A stretch of DNA of 64,000 nt, taken from NCBI GenBank assembly GCA_003116975.1, contig BGKB01000069.1, positions 289,338 to 353,337 on the forward strand, in the 5' to 3' direction. Made by a program: the position numbers and the translations under genes. The notes beneath the pieces are model-generated. The model worked only from the letters and a program-made list of their open reading frames with translations. It had not been told where the DNA came from and did not search any database. Positions within the stretch are counted from its first letter, which is position 1. Each line of letters opens with the position of its first letter. The stretch comes from Aurantiochytrium sp. KH105. Its lineage: Eukaryota > Sar > Bigyra > Thraustochytrida > Thraustochytriidae. Below, one piece after another: positions 36,278 through 46,171 of the stretch.

Positions 36278-38566
36278 CTACGACAGAGAACATCCAAAGC
36301 TCATGGTTTTGCGCGCCACGCCAACGACCCCAGCGACCTGCTGAACGTACTCGCTGTCGCTATAATTCCGTCGAGCAAGCTTGTGAGTCACCTTCTTGGA
36401 CATCTCTGTCAAGATGCGTCCCAGACGCTGCCGTCGCTGACGGTCGCGTGCGGCATCCTCGAGCAAACCAAGGTGTTCATTGCGATGTTGAATGAGATCA
36501 AAGGCCAGCTTCTTGAGCGTGTCGCGATCGTGGCGCAAGAATTGCATCTCCACAGTAGGAACGACGTGACGACCCTTTTCGAGCACACCAATGGCTTCCG
36601 TGCGGTAATAGCGGTACATGACCTCAATATAGGGCTCGAGTGTGCCCTCTGCGCGCTGTTCCTGCTGCTCGGCGTCGAGATTGAAAGCCCACACGATGCG
36701 CGAGTCAAAAAAGGCCAAAACCGAGACCAGCTTGGCAAAAGCCGTATCCTCGCTATCGCCTGCGAGTGCATCTGTCAAGTACACTGTGTACGCCTCGTAA
36801 AGCTCAGCGTACGAGGGCGGTTCCTCTGTGATTTCCTCGATCGAACTCGCCTTTCTCCACCTACGCCGCCACTTGTACAGTGGCTTGTTCCACTCTGCCA
36901 TGACGTTGTTTGAGTTCCACTTGGTGAAGCACAGAAAACACGTACTCTGCAGCTCTTGAAAGAGTTCTGTAAAGGTGAGGTAGTTCCCTACGATGGCGGG
37001 CGTGGCGCGTTCGCGCAGGTCCATGGCCATGAGCACGTTGCTGATCACCTGCATGCGGTTGATGGCGTTGGTGGAAAGCATAATCTGCTCAAGGAGCTCG
37101 ACATCAGTGACACATGTATCCGCGCCAAGGCCCTGTGTGTCAATGTACGACATGAGGTGTCCATCTACGCGGCCATCGCGAAGATAAGTTCCTCTGGTAC
37201 CCTGAGCTTGGCCACCCGACACCTTGCACACGTCTGCAGAGTTGAGAATGGTTTGCATCGTCGAAGACTTGCCTGCGCCGCTGTTGCCGACGATGATAAG
37301 ATTGAAGCTGAGCTCGGGGGCATGCGCAGGGTCGCTCCAGTGACTCTTGCGGTCTTTATTGAGGATGAGCGCTTTGCTGATTTCGAGCTCGATACGACGC
37401 ACTTCGATGCGCATCTTTTCTTTCATTTTGCCAGCCTTGCTCATTTTCTTGAGAAGGCTTTCCTTTTCTGCCTCAAGACCGCGGACCACGTTCGCAGTGT
37501 CCTGGTCTACATTTGCCAGAGCTTCCTCGCGCAGAACAACCAAGACGGGCTCGAAGCGAAGATGGCGCGCGGAATCTAGCATTTCCTGGAAAGCCTCGGA
37601 ACCATAGTCGGGAATCTTGGGAAGTGTCGCTCGTGTAGCCTCGATGAGGTCCTTGCGCGAAGATCGCAAGATGCGCATGCAGACTTGTGCAAATTCCGGG
37701 TTCTGGTCCACAAACATATGGCCATCCTCGTCACGAAGACAAGTCTCTTCGCCTCGCGCGTATGCTGCGAGCAACCAATCTACACGACCGATGGTCTCCA
37801 TTGTCGACGCAATCATCTTGCCTCCGATGTTAAAGTGAATGACCTTTTCCACATTGTTTTCAAGCTTGCGCTTGATGCTGGATAGCGGGCTTGTGGTGCT
37901 TTGTGAGTTGCCTGCGGTCTTCTGGTTCTCTGCGTCGGCGAGCGCAGCAGGTTCCTCGGTTGGTCGAAGTGCGTTTTGTTTGATGTAGCTTTCGCTGCTC
38001 GATTCCTTGTTGGCGAAGCCAGCGCTCTCAGCGTCCCAGTCGGCCTCGTCTTGATCATCTTCGTCCAGTCCCGGTACGTCAGAAGACATGAGAGTAGTCT
38101 TTCCCGAGTTGAGTTCGATGGTCTTTTCAGAAAGCTCAATGTCTCCCCAGTCTTCATCCTGAGCGTCCTCGCCAGTGAGGCCATTCTCGCTCGCGACGGC
38201 TTCGCGGAAGCGCTCCAGAACCGCCTCGGAGTCGAGGGTTTTGGTAGAGAGTTCAATCTCGGACGGGTCCACGGCCTCGTCCCATTCTCCGGCCGCGGTC
38301 TCGCGAAACTGCGCGAGCAGCGCTGCGGCGGCAACGTCCTTGCTCGGTTCGTGGGAATCGTTCTTCTCGCCCTTGGCGTTCTTGTCGTCGAGAGGCTGGG
38401 CCGGCTTGCTGAGGCCCCCGCGCTCGGGGACCTCGATGCCGACGTCTTTCTCAACAAGCTTCGCGGCCTCCGCATTGGCCTTGCCGCTGAAGCCCGCGAC
38501 GCCCCCTGCGGCGGTCTCCCGCTGCGCCATGGCGTCCGAGGCCGCGACCGCGACGGCGTCCGCCAT
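36278..38566 (-). CDS. BTB/T1 domain fused to a P-loop GTPase domain
   Basis: A 762-residue protein. Residues 1-235 are acidic and low complexity, with repeated ELSTKT/IELSEKT-like words. Residues about 242-345 resemble a T1-type BTB domain of KCTD proteins (VIHFNIGGKMIASTMETI, then DGHMFVDQNPEFAQVCMRIL). A basic helical linker follows (about 365-410). A GTP-binding domain then starts with a P-loop, VGNSGAGKSS, at about 426, with G3-like YIDTQGLG (about 476) and a TKW-N motif (about 549) where TKxD is usual. This resembles AIG1/septin-like paraseptin GTPases more than Ras. KCTD BTB domains bind CUL3 ubiquitin ligases; whether that applies here is inference. Start is the ATG at 38564-38566; the upstream frame only offers GTG. 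Confidence 0.7.
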   Translation of the reverse strand: MADAVAVAASDAMAQRETAAGGVAGFSGKANAEAAKLVEKDVGIEVPERGGLSKPAQPLDDKNAKGEKNDSHEPSKDVAAAALLAQFRETAAGEWDEAVDPSEIELSTKTLDSEAVLERFREAVASENGLTGEDAQDEDWGDIELSEKTIELNSGKTTLMSSDVPGLDEDDQDEADWDAESAGFANKESSSESYIKQNALRPTEEPAALADAENQKTAGNSQSTTSPLSSIKRKLENNVEKVIHFNIGGKMIASTMETIGRVDWLLAAYARGEETCLRDEDGHMFVDQNPEFAQVCMRILRSSRKDLIEATRATLPKIPDYGSEAFQEMLDSARHLRFEPVLVVLREEALANVDQDTANVVRGLEAEKESLLKKMSKAGKMKEKMRIEVRRIELEISKALILNKDRKSHWSDPAHAPELSFNLIIVGNSGAGKSSTMQTILNSADVCKVSGGQAQGTRGTYLRDGRVDGHLMSYIDTQGLGADTCVTDVELLEQIMLSTNAINRMQVISNVLMAMDLRERATPAIVGNYLTFTELFQELQSTCFLCFTKWNSNNVMAEWNKPLYKWRRRWRKASSIEEITEEPPSYAELYEAYTVYLTDALAGDSEDTAFAKLVSVLAFFDSRIVWAFNLDAEQQEQRAEGTLEPYIEVMYRYYRTEAIGVLEKGRHVVPTVEMQFLRHDRDTLKKLAFDLIQHRNEHLGLLEDAARDRQRRQRLGRILTEMSKKVTHKLARRNYSDSEYVQQVAGVVGVARKTMSFGCSLS

Positions 38567-40090
38567 CTTCGCCAGCGACCGGTCGCAGGCTGTCTTGGCA
38601 AGTGCCACTTCCCCAGCTCGCTCCTCCTGGCGACCGGGCGAGCAGGCGGGCGGGCGGGCGGGCGGGCGGGCGGGCGGGCGGGCGGGCGGGCACGCGCGAG
38701 GGCCCTGCGCGACTCGCTCCCCTCGCGGCGACTCGACTCGGGTCTGGCCGCGGCACGCGACGCCCGTCTGGTCTGCCGCGCGCCGCGGTCCTCGACCGAG
38801 GCCCGTGCCGCGCTCGCACTTTTGCTGTCGGCTTGGCTGCTAGTCGCTTACTACCAGGACTGCTACGACCCGTAGCAGTACCCGGCCAGCGGGACGATGA
38901 TGCGAGAAATGACCGGTGAGAAGCGCTGCTGGCAGTGCCAGTGCAGTGCCGCGGTGGCGACCAAAGGCGAGGCCAGTGTACGTAGTATGCCTCGTGCAGC
39001 ACATAGACACAGGTTGAGCTTGCGGAAGCAATGGATGGAGACCTGGGCTTGCGAGAGAATGTGCTCTTCTGACTTGATTTGACTTGACTTGACTTGCAAT
39101 GAATGGGGTAGAGAAATGGCAATGTCAGTCAGTGGAATTCATGAGTTCTTTCAATCGAGTTGGGGGCAATGAAAGCAAATGTTTTCAATGCATGATTTTT
39201 AAGCACAGCTCGCGCCATTCGTCCACACTCCACGGAGAGGTAAGGTGTATATTTTTCATGAGAAGCGAAATGTGGTGCAAGAGTCAGATAGACAGCTGTT
39301 GCACCAAAACAAGAGACAGACGGGTCTATGACGCCACTGCGACAGCTCTCACGAAACAAGAGACATGCTCGACAAAGAGATGAAAAGTCCATGCGCATTC
39401 AAGTGCGAGACGGTCAAGTTTCTACGCGACGCAATGCACCCAAACAAAGCTGTCTCCACGGCCACGGGCAGCTTTTGCAAAGTAATACTTCTCAAACAAT
39501 CCAGCAACGCCTTGACTCTCCGCATTAAAGCCGTCCAGCTCGGGGCATCATCGCCGCATTAGGCCAAAGGAGATGGTGGTCCACACATCACTCACTCGCT
39601 TGTTCTCTCACATCACCACCACCGCCCGCATTGCGCAAACCCCATCAATGACAGAACCATCGCTTTCGCTCGCATCTGCTGCATGCGGCGCGGCAAGTCG
39701 CGGCGCGATAGCCGACCTGTCGTTCGCCGTTGCGGCGTCGAACTCCGCGTTCGGGGTCTCTGGAGTTCGGGGCTCGCAAGCTGACCGACCAACAGCAACC
39801 AACCCGTGCTTTCGACAGCTCCTTGTTTGCCTACGAAGAAGTGACTTGAGGGCGTCTAGCAGTACTCCTAGGCCCAGCACAGGGAGAGGAGCGACTCGGA
39901 CGAGGCAAGTCCGGAACCCAAAGTCTGGCCGCCTTGCGCGCGAGGGGGGTCGCCGCGCAGCGCGAGCCTGCGTACAGCGGCAGACGGGGAGCGAGCGGGA
40001 GCTTGCGGTCCGCGCGACGACGCGGGAGCGAGCGAGCGAGAAGGGTCTCCAAGAGGTCCAGCGAGGAGCGGAGCTGAGCCTCTTGGAAAG
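38567..40090. other. 1.5-kb divergent spacer (BTB-GTPase / EI24-like)
   Basis: Contains a long GGGC tract close to the BTB-GTPase start and, at 39050-39600, an AT-richer stretch where short frames are open on both strands (for example plus 39365-39562, 65 codons; minus about 39357-39564). None has a recognisable domain, so no gene is called. Confidence 0.5.
38645..38691. repeat. GGGC tetranucleotide tract, about 12 units
   Basis: Perfect GGGC array about 80 bp upstream of the BTB-GTPase start codon; strong quadruplex potential on the + strand. Confidence 0.95.
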
Positions 40091-40918
40091 ATGAACAGCG
40101 CAGCAGCTGCCGCTACGGCTGCGAGAGGGTTCGCGCCCGGGACGACGGACCGCACGGCTGCATTTTCGACGATTTGGAACACGACGTACTCGATGCGCGG
40201 CATGACGGCCATGCTTAAGACGCCGTCGCTTTGGAGAATGATCATTTGTCCCATCATTATGGCGGTGATCTCGTCGATTGTCATCTTCATCGTGCTCATG
40301 GCCACCGTGTTCCCTGCGCAGGCACACGCAATGCACAACGGGACGCGGATGAGTATGCCGTGGTCTTGGTTCGTCTCGTTCATCGTGACCATCGCCGAGA
40401 CGGCGCTCATCGTGACAATCGTCTTTGTTGCGATCTTTGCTGATCTCCAGCAGCGCGTCTTTGACAAGACGTACGACATGCGCAAGTCTACAGAGGCGTC
40501 CATGAGCCAGCAGCGCCGCGAGCGCTGCTGCCCATGCTGCTCGGGCTGCAACTATCTGCTTGTCCTACGCATCACTCTCCTCATTGTCACATCGCCGCTC
40601 AACATTGTCCCGCTTTTGGGTCAGTGGGTCTGGTCACTCATCAATGGCAACTTTTACGCGTGGTCGTTGCACGAGGACTACTTTATGCTGCACGGTATCA
40701 CCAACTATCACGACCAGCACCGCATCGTACGTCGTCACGCCTTTTACACATCCTTTGGCACGACCTCAATGTTTCTCGAGACGATCCCCTTTGGCGTGGG
40801 CACCTTTTTCATGTTCGCGAACGCGGCGGGAGCTGCGATCTACGCTGCTGAGCGCGAGCCTGCATTGCAATTTTTGCGCAGCAAGGGGGAGGAGGACGAT
40901 GGAATCGCCATGGCCTAG
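40091..40918 (+). CDS. EI24/CysZ-type multi-pass membrane protein
   Basis: A 275-residue membrane protein. Hydrophobic segments lie at about residues 53-76 (IICPIIMAVISSIVIFIVLM), 93-118 (FVSFIVTIAETALIVTIVFVAIF), 155-185 (LLVLRITLLIVTSPLNIVPLLGQWVW) and 230-255 (MFLETIPFGVGTFFMFANAAGAAIYA). The SPLNIVPLLGQ, NGNFYAWSLHEDYF and LETIPFGVGTFFMFANAAGAAIYA words fit the EI24 family (PF07264), which includes animal EI24/PIG8 and fungal spore-wall-linked proteins. A Cys-rich loop (RRERCCPCCSGC) precedes the third segment. The role here is unknown; EI24 members act at the endoplasmic reticulum or in autophagy or wall assembly. Start is the ATG at 40091, close to no other. Confidence 0.72.
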   Translation: MNSAAAAATAARGFAPGTTDRTAAFSTIWNTTYSMRGMTAMLKTPSLWRMIICPIIMAVISSIVIFIVLMATVFPAQAHAMHNGTRMSMPWSWFVSFIVTIAETALIVTIVFVAIFADLQQRVFDKTYDMRKSTEASMSQQRRERCCPCCSGCNYLLVLRITLLIVTSPLNIVPLLGQWVWSLINGNFYAWSLHEDYFMLHGITNYHDQHRIVRRHAFYTSFGTTSMFLETIPFGVGTFFMFANAAGAAIYAAEREPALQFLRSKGEEDDGIAMA

Positions 40919-41113
40919 GTCAATAAGTTGTCGACCAACCGACGAAGAAACAATCGAGCGAATGATCAATCGAGTCGCCAATCGATCGATCGCTGTTCTT
41001 GTTTTGTTTTCATTTCTTTTCTTTTTTCTTACCTTCCTTTGCTTGGATCAATAATACGATTCATGTGAAGTAGACACGGAGTATGACATTGATATAAGTT
41101 ACGAAGAGATTTT

Positions 41114-41685
41114 AGTTCAACCAGAGACTTCAAAAGTTCTACAACAGGCTCTATGACGGCGATTCTAGCAGGTACCTAAAGTCCGTGGTGGACAAGACGC
41201 GCGAGACTTTCATTGCGGTGAACGCTTTGGGCGTCGCTCTCCGCGAGAGCGATCCAGGGTATACGGCATAGAACTTGGTAATGAGGGACAACGAGGATAT
41301 TCATCTCACCCGTTTCCGCAACCATATCACCAAGTCGACGGCTGCTGAGCATGCGCAGAATTTGCGAGACCTCGACAAGCACTTTCTTTCTCTCTCACTT
41401 TGTTCCTTGCAAAGTGGTTACATTCTGCGGCATATGATGCATCCCGCTCCTCGCAGAGATCGCGATCTACGCGACGATATTTTCGCTAGTCGGACCAGCC
41501 CCAAGATGGAGTGCTTGAAAAGTAAGCGTGAGATTGATGAACACTTGTACATGCAATCCGTCTCTGCGGACAACATGGTCCTTTCTGCGCGTCTTCGGAA
41601 TGAACAAAGATTCGTTCATCTTCGATTGGAGCACGACTCTCACGTTCCAGAGTTAAAAGAGGATCGCATCTCTGAATTACTCTGA
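41114..41685 (+). pseudogene. Possible broken or partial protein-coding frame
   Basis: One frame reads as a protein-like sequence with genome-typical codons over about 190 codons, but has a TAG at 41269-41271. The part before it includes QKFYNRLYDGDSSRYLK and VVDKTRETFIAVNALGVA; the part after, from the ATG at 41281, includes DIHLTRFRNHITKSTAAEH. A TTTTAG just before 41114 could be a 3' splice site. No family recognised. The opposite strand is also open from 41176 to 41382, so a minus-strand gene is an alternative reading. Confidence 0.25.
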
Positions 41686-42705
41686 TTCAACCCTCTTACA
41701 CCCTAGCTCAGTCACTCAAAATCGCTGTGCTGGTTGCTAACCATGACTGACAGGCTGGCTAGCCACCATCAGCGTTAGCAACAGTGTGTGACGAGGGCCC
41801 AGATCCTGCTCGCGGTGTAACAAATCATTTTTTCGTTTGTGCAAGCACGTTGTGCACATGTGCTGGTCGCACCCACACAGGCAGCCAGCTAGCTGCTGCT
41901 AGTTGCAGCCAGCTGGGCTGGTCATGCGTCCCACTACCACCGCCTCTGGCACCAGCACCTGTGCCTTGATCCGTGCCAAGCTCCGCCTCTGCCACGCAGT
42001 ACATTTCCGGTTCTCCGACGAGCCTGCTGGCCCTCTCCTCTCCTTCCCTCTTTGCTCGGAGCTGACCCAAGCGGTCGCTGTCGCCGTCTTTGCCGGGGCC
42101 CTCGATGTCCAGCGCACTGTTTTGTCGAGTTACTACCAGAGGCCGCGGCACGGACAAGTCCTCGCGGGATCCTCTCTACAGCATGTATACGCGCCCTGCT
42201 CTGCAGTCCTTGGCGGTGAAGGAGGCGAAGAAGGAGACGGCGAAGGCGACCTCGTCCGCGCTGCCGCTGCCGCCGCCGCCGCTCTTCTCCTGCCTTGACT
42301 GCGGCTCGTCACCGCCAGCTCGCCCTGCAGCAGCAGTGGCAGGCGAGCAGCGCGTGCACGCCGGCGTGCACTAGGGTTTCCCTTACCAACCCTCTAGCGC
42401 ACGGGCGGTCCGCAACCGAGCCGCCGCAGCCGCACCTTCATTGGCCTGTCCTCCCTCGCAGCCCTCTTCTACATTTCCCGCCCGGCCGGCCCTGCCGCGC
42501 GGCGGCAGCGTACCCGCAAACCGCGATCTCCGCGCCTGCCGACCTCGCCGCTCCTCCCGGAGCCCTCGCAGCTGGCCGGAGCCGCGCCGCTGTAGGTCCG
42601 AGCCTCGAGGCCTCCGCAGGTCCGCGTTGGGCGGAGTGCGTTCGCCTGGACGAGACGAGACGAGACGGTCCAGCCCGACAGAGGCACGGGCCCGCGCTTC
42701 GCCTC

Positions 42706-42764
42706 GCACGCTCGCTCGCTCGCTCGCCCCACGCACGCACGCACGCACGCTCGCACGCACGAGC
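42706..42764. repeat. GCTC then GCAC tetranucleotide tracts
   Basis: Short arrays of CGCT and GCAC units. Confidence 0.85.
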
Positions 42765-43017
42765 ATAGCAGCTGCAGCTGCTCTGCCGCGACGCGAGAGC
42801 GCGGGAAAGCGGAAACGGCGAGGTCCGAGCTCTCAGCGAGCAGGTGGCAGGCGAGCTCGGAGCGAGCAAGCTTTCTTTCTTTCTCAGCAGTGAAGCGCGC
42901 ATAACCTCGTCGAGGGAGACCTGGTCGGCGACGGCGACGCTTGGGCCAGGCCTCGCGGCTGCCAACGCCGGCGCGACGCGGGCACAGAGAGGGAGCGGGT
43001 GTTCTTGCGAAGAGCAG

Positions 43018-43051
43018 ACGCACGCACGCACGCAAGCAAGCAAGCAAGCAG
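43018..43051. repeat. GCAC/GCAA tetranucleotide tract
   Basis: About four GCAC units followed by about four GCAA units. Confidence 0.85.
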
Positions 43052-43322
43052 AAGCCCCTGCGGTGGAGCTGGAGAAGCCGGAAAAGCGGCAGCAGGAGGG
43101 GCACCAGCACGACGACGACGACGCCGACGACGACGCCGACGGCGTGCAGAAGAGAGACGCACGCTGCGGTGCTGTGCAGCGCAGCGCAGGCGCAGGTGCA
43201 GCGGCGGTGCGGGCGGGGCCTGGCTGTGCGGTCCGCGCCGAGGCGGGGCCGGTGAGAGAAGCGGAAGCAGCGGGGACGCCGCACTGCGTTTGCGAGAGCG
43301 TTGCAGACCCGAAGAAGGCGGC

Positions 43323-44366
43323 ATGCTGGGGCTCTTCGCCGCCTCGGCCACGCACGGGAGCGGAGGCGAGGCGAGGAGGAGAGGCAGCAATATCAGCAAC
43401 AGCAGCAGTTCCGAGTCGCTGCCCGCGTGGAGGCGGCGGAGGAAAGCCCCGCTGCAGTCGACCACGCCGACGCCCGTGCAAGAGACCCGTGACGACCTGG
43501 CCATGGTCGAGAAGTCGATCGCGCCGCGCAGGCACCGGCGCAACCACTCGGAGATTACGCAGACCGCGACGGCTGCGCTCAAAGAGGTTGCCAACCTCGT
43601 GTCGCTGCATCACAACAGCAGCAACAGCAACAGCAACAACAACTATATCATCAACGACAGTCATCCCGAGCAGGAAACCCCCTTCGGCGATGATGAGAAC
43701 CACATGAGCGAGAACTTTAACGAGTCGGACGGGGAAAGTCGCGACGAAAGCTCAAACCTTTCGCAAACGTCCGCGGATCTCCAAGCGTCGAGCGTCTTTA
43801 GCACCCCTGATCGAGTCGGCCGACGAGCTCGAATCAAAAGATGGCTGGCCAAAGTTCGCGATGATCATACAAGCATCACCAATCCCAAATCCACCAACAG
43901 TTCCAGCAGCGGCATCGAACCGAAATTGAGCCCTGGCTCGCATGTAAATTACACCAATGCGCGAGCAGAGCCCAAGGAAAGGGAGTCCGCTATGCCTTCA
44001 CCAGTGCTCTCGACCGCAAGTCAGGGAGCGCTCTTGGGAAACGTCAGCGCGCAGCGGCGTCGCAAGGGCGCGCACCGCCGATCGCGGAGCGTCCTTGTGG
44101 GATCTCGCGAGGCGGAAACCTACATTGACGATTGCCTCTCGTGGGACCAGGCCAAGCAGCTTCGAGGACCGGAAATGGAGGCGCCGCCCTTGCCTCGGGC
44201 ACCCCCGTTGCCAGCAAAGCATTCGAGCTCGAGGTCTGCGCCCGGTGAACGCGTTGCACCACCTCCGCTCCCGCCATTTCCGCCACATAAATTAGCCCCT
44301 TGCAATGACTTGCATTGTCTCAATGCCCGTGTCGGAGAGCGGGATCGCAGGAGGCCTTCCGTGTAA
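43323..44366 (+). CDS. Unrecognised disordered protein with proline-rich C-terminus
   Basis: A 347-residue protein from the ATG at 43323; the frame is open about 108 codons upstream but that stretch is Arg/Ala-rich translation of GC-rich DNA. A later start at the ATG at 43503 is possible. No domain is recognised. The sequence is rich in Ser, Asn, Arg and Glu and looks disordered: Ser/Asn runs (NSSNSNSNNN), basic patches (RRRRK, RRARIKRW, RRRKGAHRRSRS) that could be kinase sites, and a C-terminal Pro-rich zone (APPLPRAPPLPAKH, PPPLPPFPPHK) resembling SH3-binding motifs. It converges with the cation-efflux cluster, 200 bp away. Coding status rests on length and ordinary codon use, so it is moderately uncertain. 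Confidence 0.5.
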   Translation: MLGLFAASATHGSGGEARRRGSNISNSSSSESLPAWRRRRKAPLQSTTPTPVQETRDDLAMVEKSIAPRRHRRNHSEITQTATAALKEVANLVSLHHNSSNSNSNNNYIINDSHPEQETPFGDDENHMSENFNESDGESRDESSNLSQTSADLQASSVFSTPDRVGRRARIKRWLAKVRDDHTSITNPKSTNSSSSGIEPKLSPGSHVNYTNARAEPKERESAMPSPVLSTASQGALLGNVSAQRRRKGAHRRSRSVLVGSREAETYIDDCLSWDQAKQLRGPEMEAPPLPRAPPLPAKHSSSRSAPGERVAPPPLPPFPPHKLAPCNDLHCLNARVGERDRRRPSV

Positions 44367-44566
44367 CCTAACCTTCCAATGTCTTATTTTCTCCCGCCAC
44401 ATCCACATCTTCCTGCTTTGGCATGCCATTGACGCCTGCGTCTAGTTTTCGGTTCCGAAGCTCTTCTCTGATTCTGCCACACAACTCAGACCCTTGCAAT
44501 GACTTGCGTGTCGAGGTGAGGGACGGTGGAGGTAATAGTCGTACCAGACCATGACACCTCGAGCCG

Positions 44567-45514
44567 CTATTCCTTGCTTTCGTTTGCTGTGTTGCCAGTA
44601 TGCGCGCCATGGTGCTGCAATTGGTTGTACTTTTGAATGATGCCGCGCAAAAGTGGAATGAGCGTGGCAAAGATGATGGCCGCCACAACGACGGCAGCCC
44701 AGGCATCGGCGAGCCCACCGTCGACGCCAGACACAGTCATGGATACTACGGCCGCGACGATCACAGCCACGCTACGCATTGTGTCAGCGAGTACGTGCGT
44801 GTACGCCGAGCACATGTTGGTGTTGGACTGTTCTGCCCTGCCTCCCTTTGTATTCTCGTCGTCGCCGCCGCCGCCGCCGCCGCGATCCACAGTCTCAAAT
44901 CCTAAAAATCCCTTGATGCGGACAAAACAGAAGACACTCAGCGCGTCAATGCCAAGATTGACGCTACTAAAGATGAGCATCACTTTGTCGTCGGTGGGTC
45001 CAGAAGGAATCTGTGCGGAAATGACCTCTACAGCCTGATCAATAATATAAATGCTTGTTGCCACGAGGCCGGCCACACTCACGAGAGGAATATAGAATTC
45101 CAATCGGAATCTTGTGCGCTCGCGGATGCCGCGACGTTTGCAATTCTCGGCAACTAGATTCATGCCATACGTGGCTGTGTCGACAACCATGCATGCCGCG
45201 TCACCAAGAAGCGACAAACTGTCGCCTGCAAGAGACATAGCGAGCTGAGCGGCCGCAAAGCACCCGAACAGGACAAGTTCGAGGGCGAGCAGCTTCATGT
45301 TGCGCTCATGTGGCGGCGGCGCATCATCGCAGTCATCGACTTGAAACGCTGGAGTTTGTGGTGATGAAGTTGGCGACGGGGACGAAGAGGCGTGGTGGAG
45401 CTTTGTGGGCGCCTTTGATGAAAAGCCCGAGCCCTCAAGGTCGACCGTCTCAGGTCTCGCGTCACGACCATCGCCCTTTCCCCCCTCCTCTGGGTCTACC
45501 TCGTGAACGAGCAT
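44567..45514 (-). CDS. Cation-efflux (CDF/TMEM163-like) membrane protein, copy 1
   Basis: A 315-residue protein. Residues 1-70 are disordered. Six hydrophobic segments follow, at about 73-96, 99-123, 136-165, 175-202, 238-260 and 268-296, the CDF topology. TM5 holds HVLAD, matching the CDF H-x-x-x-D metal-binding pair. TM2 has CMVVD where CDF zinc transporters usually have D-x-x-x-D or H-x-x-x-D, so the first ligand is Cys. The Gly-rich loop between TM4 and TM5 (GGGGGGDD) replaces the His-rich loop of ZnTs. The normal CDF cytoplasmic C-terminal domain is absent, as in TMEM163-type proteins. CDF proteins export zinc and similar ions by proton exchange; substrate unknown here. Downstream-most of three tandem minus-strand copies. 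Confidence 0.72.
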   Translation of the reverse strand: MLVHEVDPEEGGKGDGRDARPETVDLEGSGFSSKAPTKLHHASSSPSPTSSPQTPAFQVDDCDDAPPPHERNMKLLALELVLFGCFAAAQLAMSLAGDSLSLLGDAACMVVDTATYGMNLVAENCKRRGIRERTRFRLEFYIPLVSVAGLVATSIYIIDQAVEVISAQIPSGPTDDKVMLIFSSVNLGIDALSVFCFVRIKGFLGFETVDRGGGGGGDDENTKGGRAEQSNTNMCSAYTHVLADTMRSVAVIVAAVVSMTVSGVDGGLADAWAAVVVAAIIFATLIPLLRGIIQKYNQLQHHGAHTGNTANESKE

Positions 45515-46171
45515 CGCGACGTTCGTGTTTTGCTGCAGCCTTGCCGCGAAGTGCGATGGAACATTTTGCGATCATAATGTACGAGAACACTTGAGCTTTC
45601 CTTCATCAAATTCCTGGCATTGGCGGCAGGCAGCCTGCCTTCGTTAGTGCCAGCCTAGCCATTCCCTACTGCGATGCCTGTGACTGGCGAGGTGGGCGGG
45701 CCCTCTTGCCGTCGGCGTGGCCGCCAGGCAGCAGCCGCGGCCGGGGGGGGGGGCACTTCCAAGTTGACCACGTGGTTCACAGGCTGAACTCCTGCGTCAA
45801 GCTTGTAAACTATGGCGGCGCGCGCACTTTTCAGCGCGGGGGCAGAAATCCAAAAAACACCGCGGCGGCCGCATCCATCTATGCGTAGCCAAAGGTCCCG
45901 TCTCGGGCGAGCTATGCATCAAAGGGGCAGAGAGAAGAGTTGGTGTGGCTGCATCGATGGAGGAAACTGTCGTTTGTTCGGCCTGACACTGGCAGAATGA
46001 GTGCGTTCGATGGCCATCGATGAATGATTGATTCATCGTAATCGGGTGGGCACAGTGAGTGGCATGACCATGTCAGAGCGAAAGGAATGCAAATGTTGCC
46101 GAAATGCTTGGTCGGCTGCAAAAGGGAAAGTAAAGAAAAAAGAGAAAATAAGAGTAAGAAGGAAGTCCGTC
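45515..46171. other. Spacer between cation-efflux copies 1 and 2
   Basis: 657 bp without a supported gene. A short G run lies near 45745-45753. The spacer is expected to contain the copy-1 promoter and copy-2 3' UTR. Confidence 0.6.

Larger units (their letters stand above)
40919..43322. other. 2.4-kb spacer with possible pseudogene
   Basis: Holds the broken frame at 41114-41685 (listed separately), GCTC/GCAC tetranucleotide tracts at 42706-42764 and GCAC/GCAA at 43018-43051. Otherwise GC-rich, with open frames of low complexity and no domain. Confidence 0.5.

Noticed and set aside
39357-39564. AT-richer stretch open on both strands (minus: LRSITLQKLPVAVETALFG; plus: KCETVKFLRDAMHPNKAV).
   Set aside because: The two strands compete, no family is recognisable, and no splice context is convincing.
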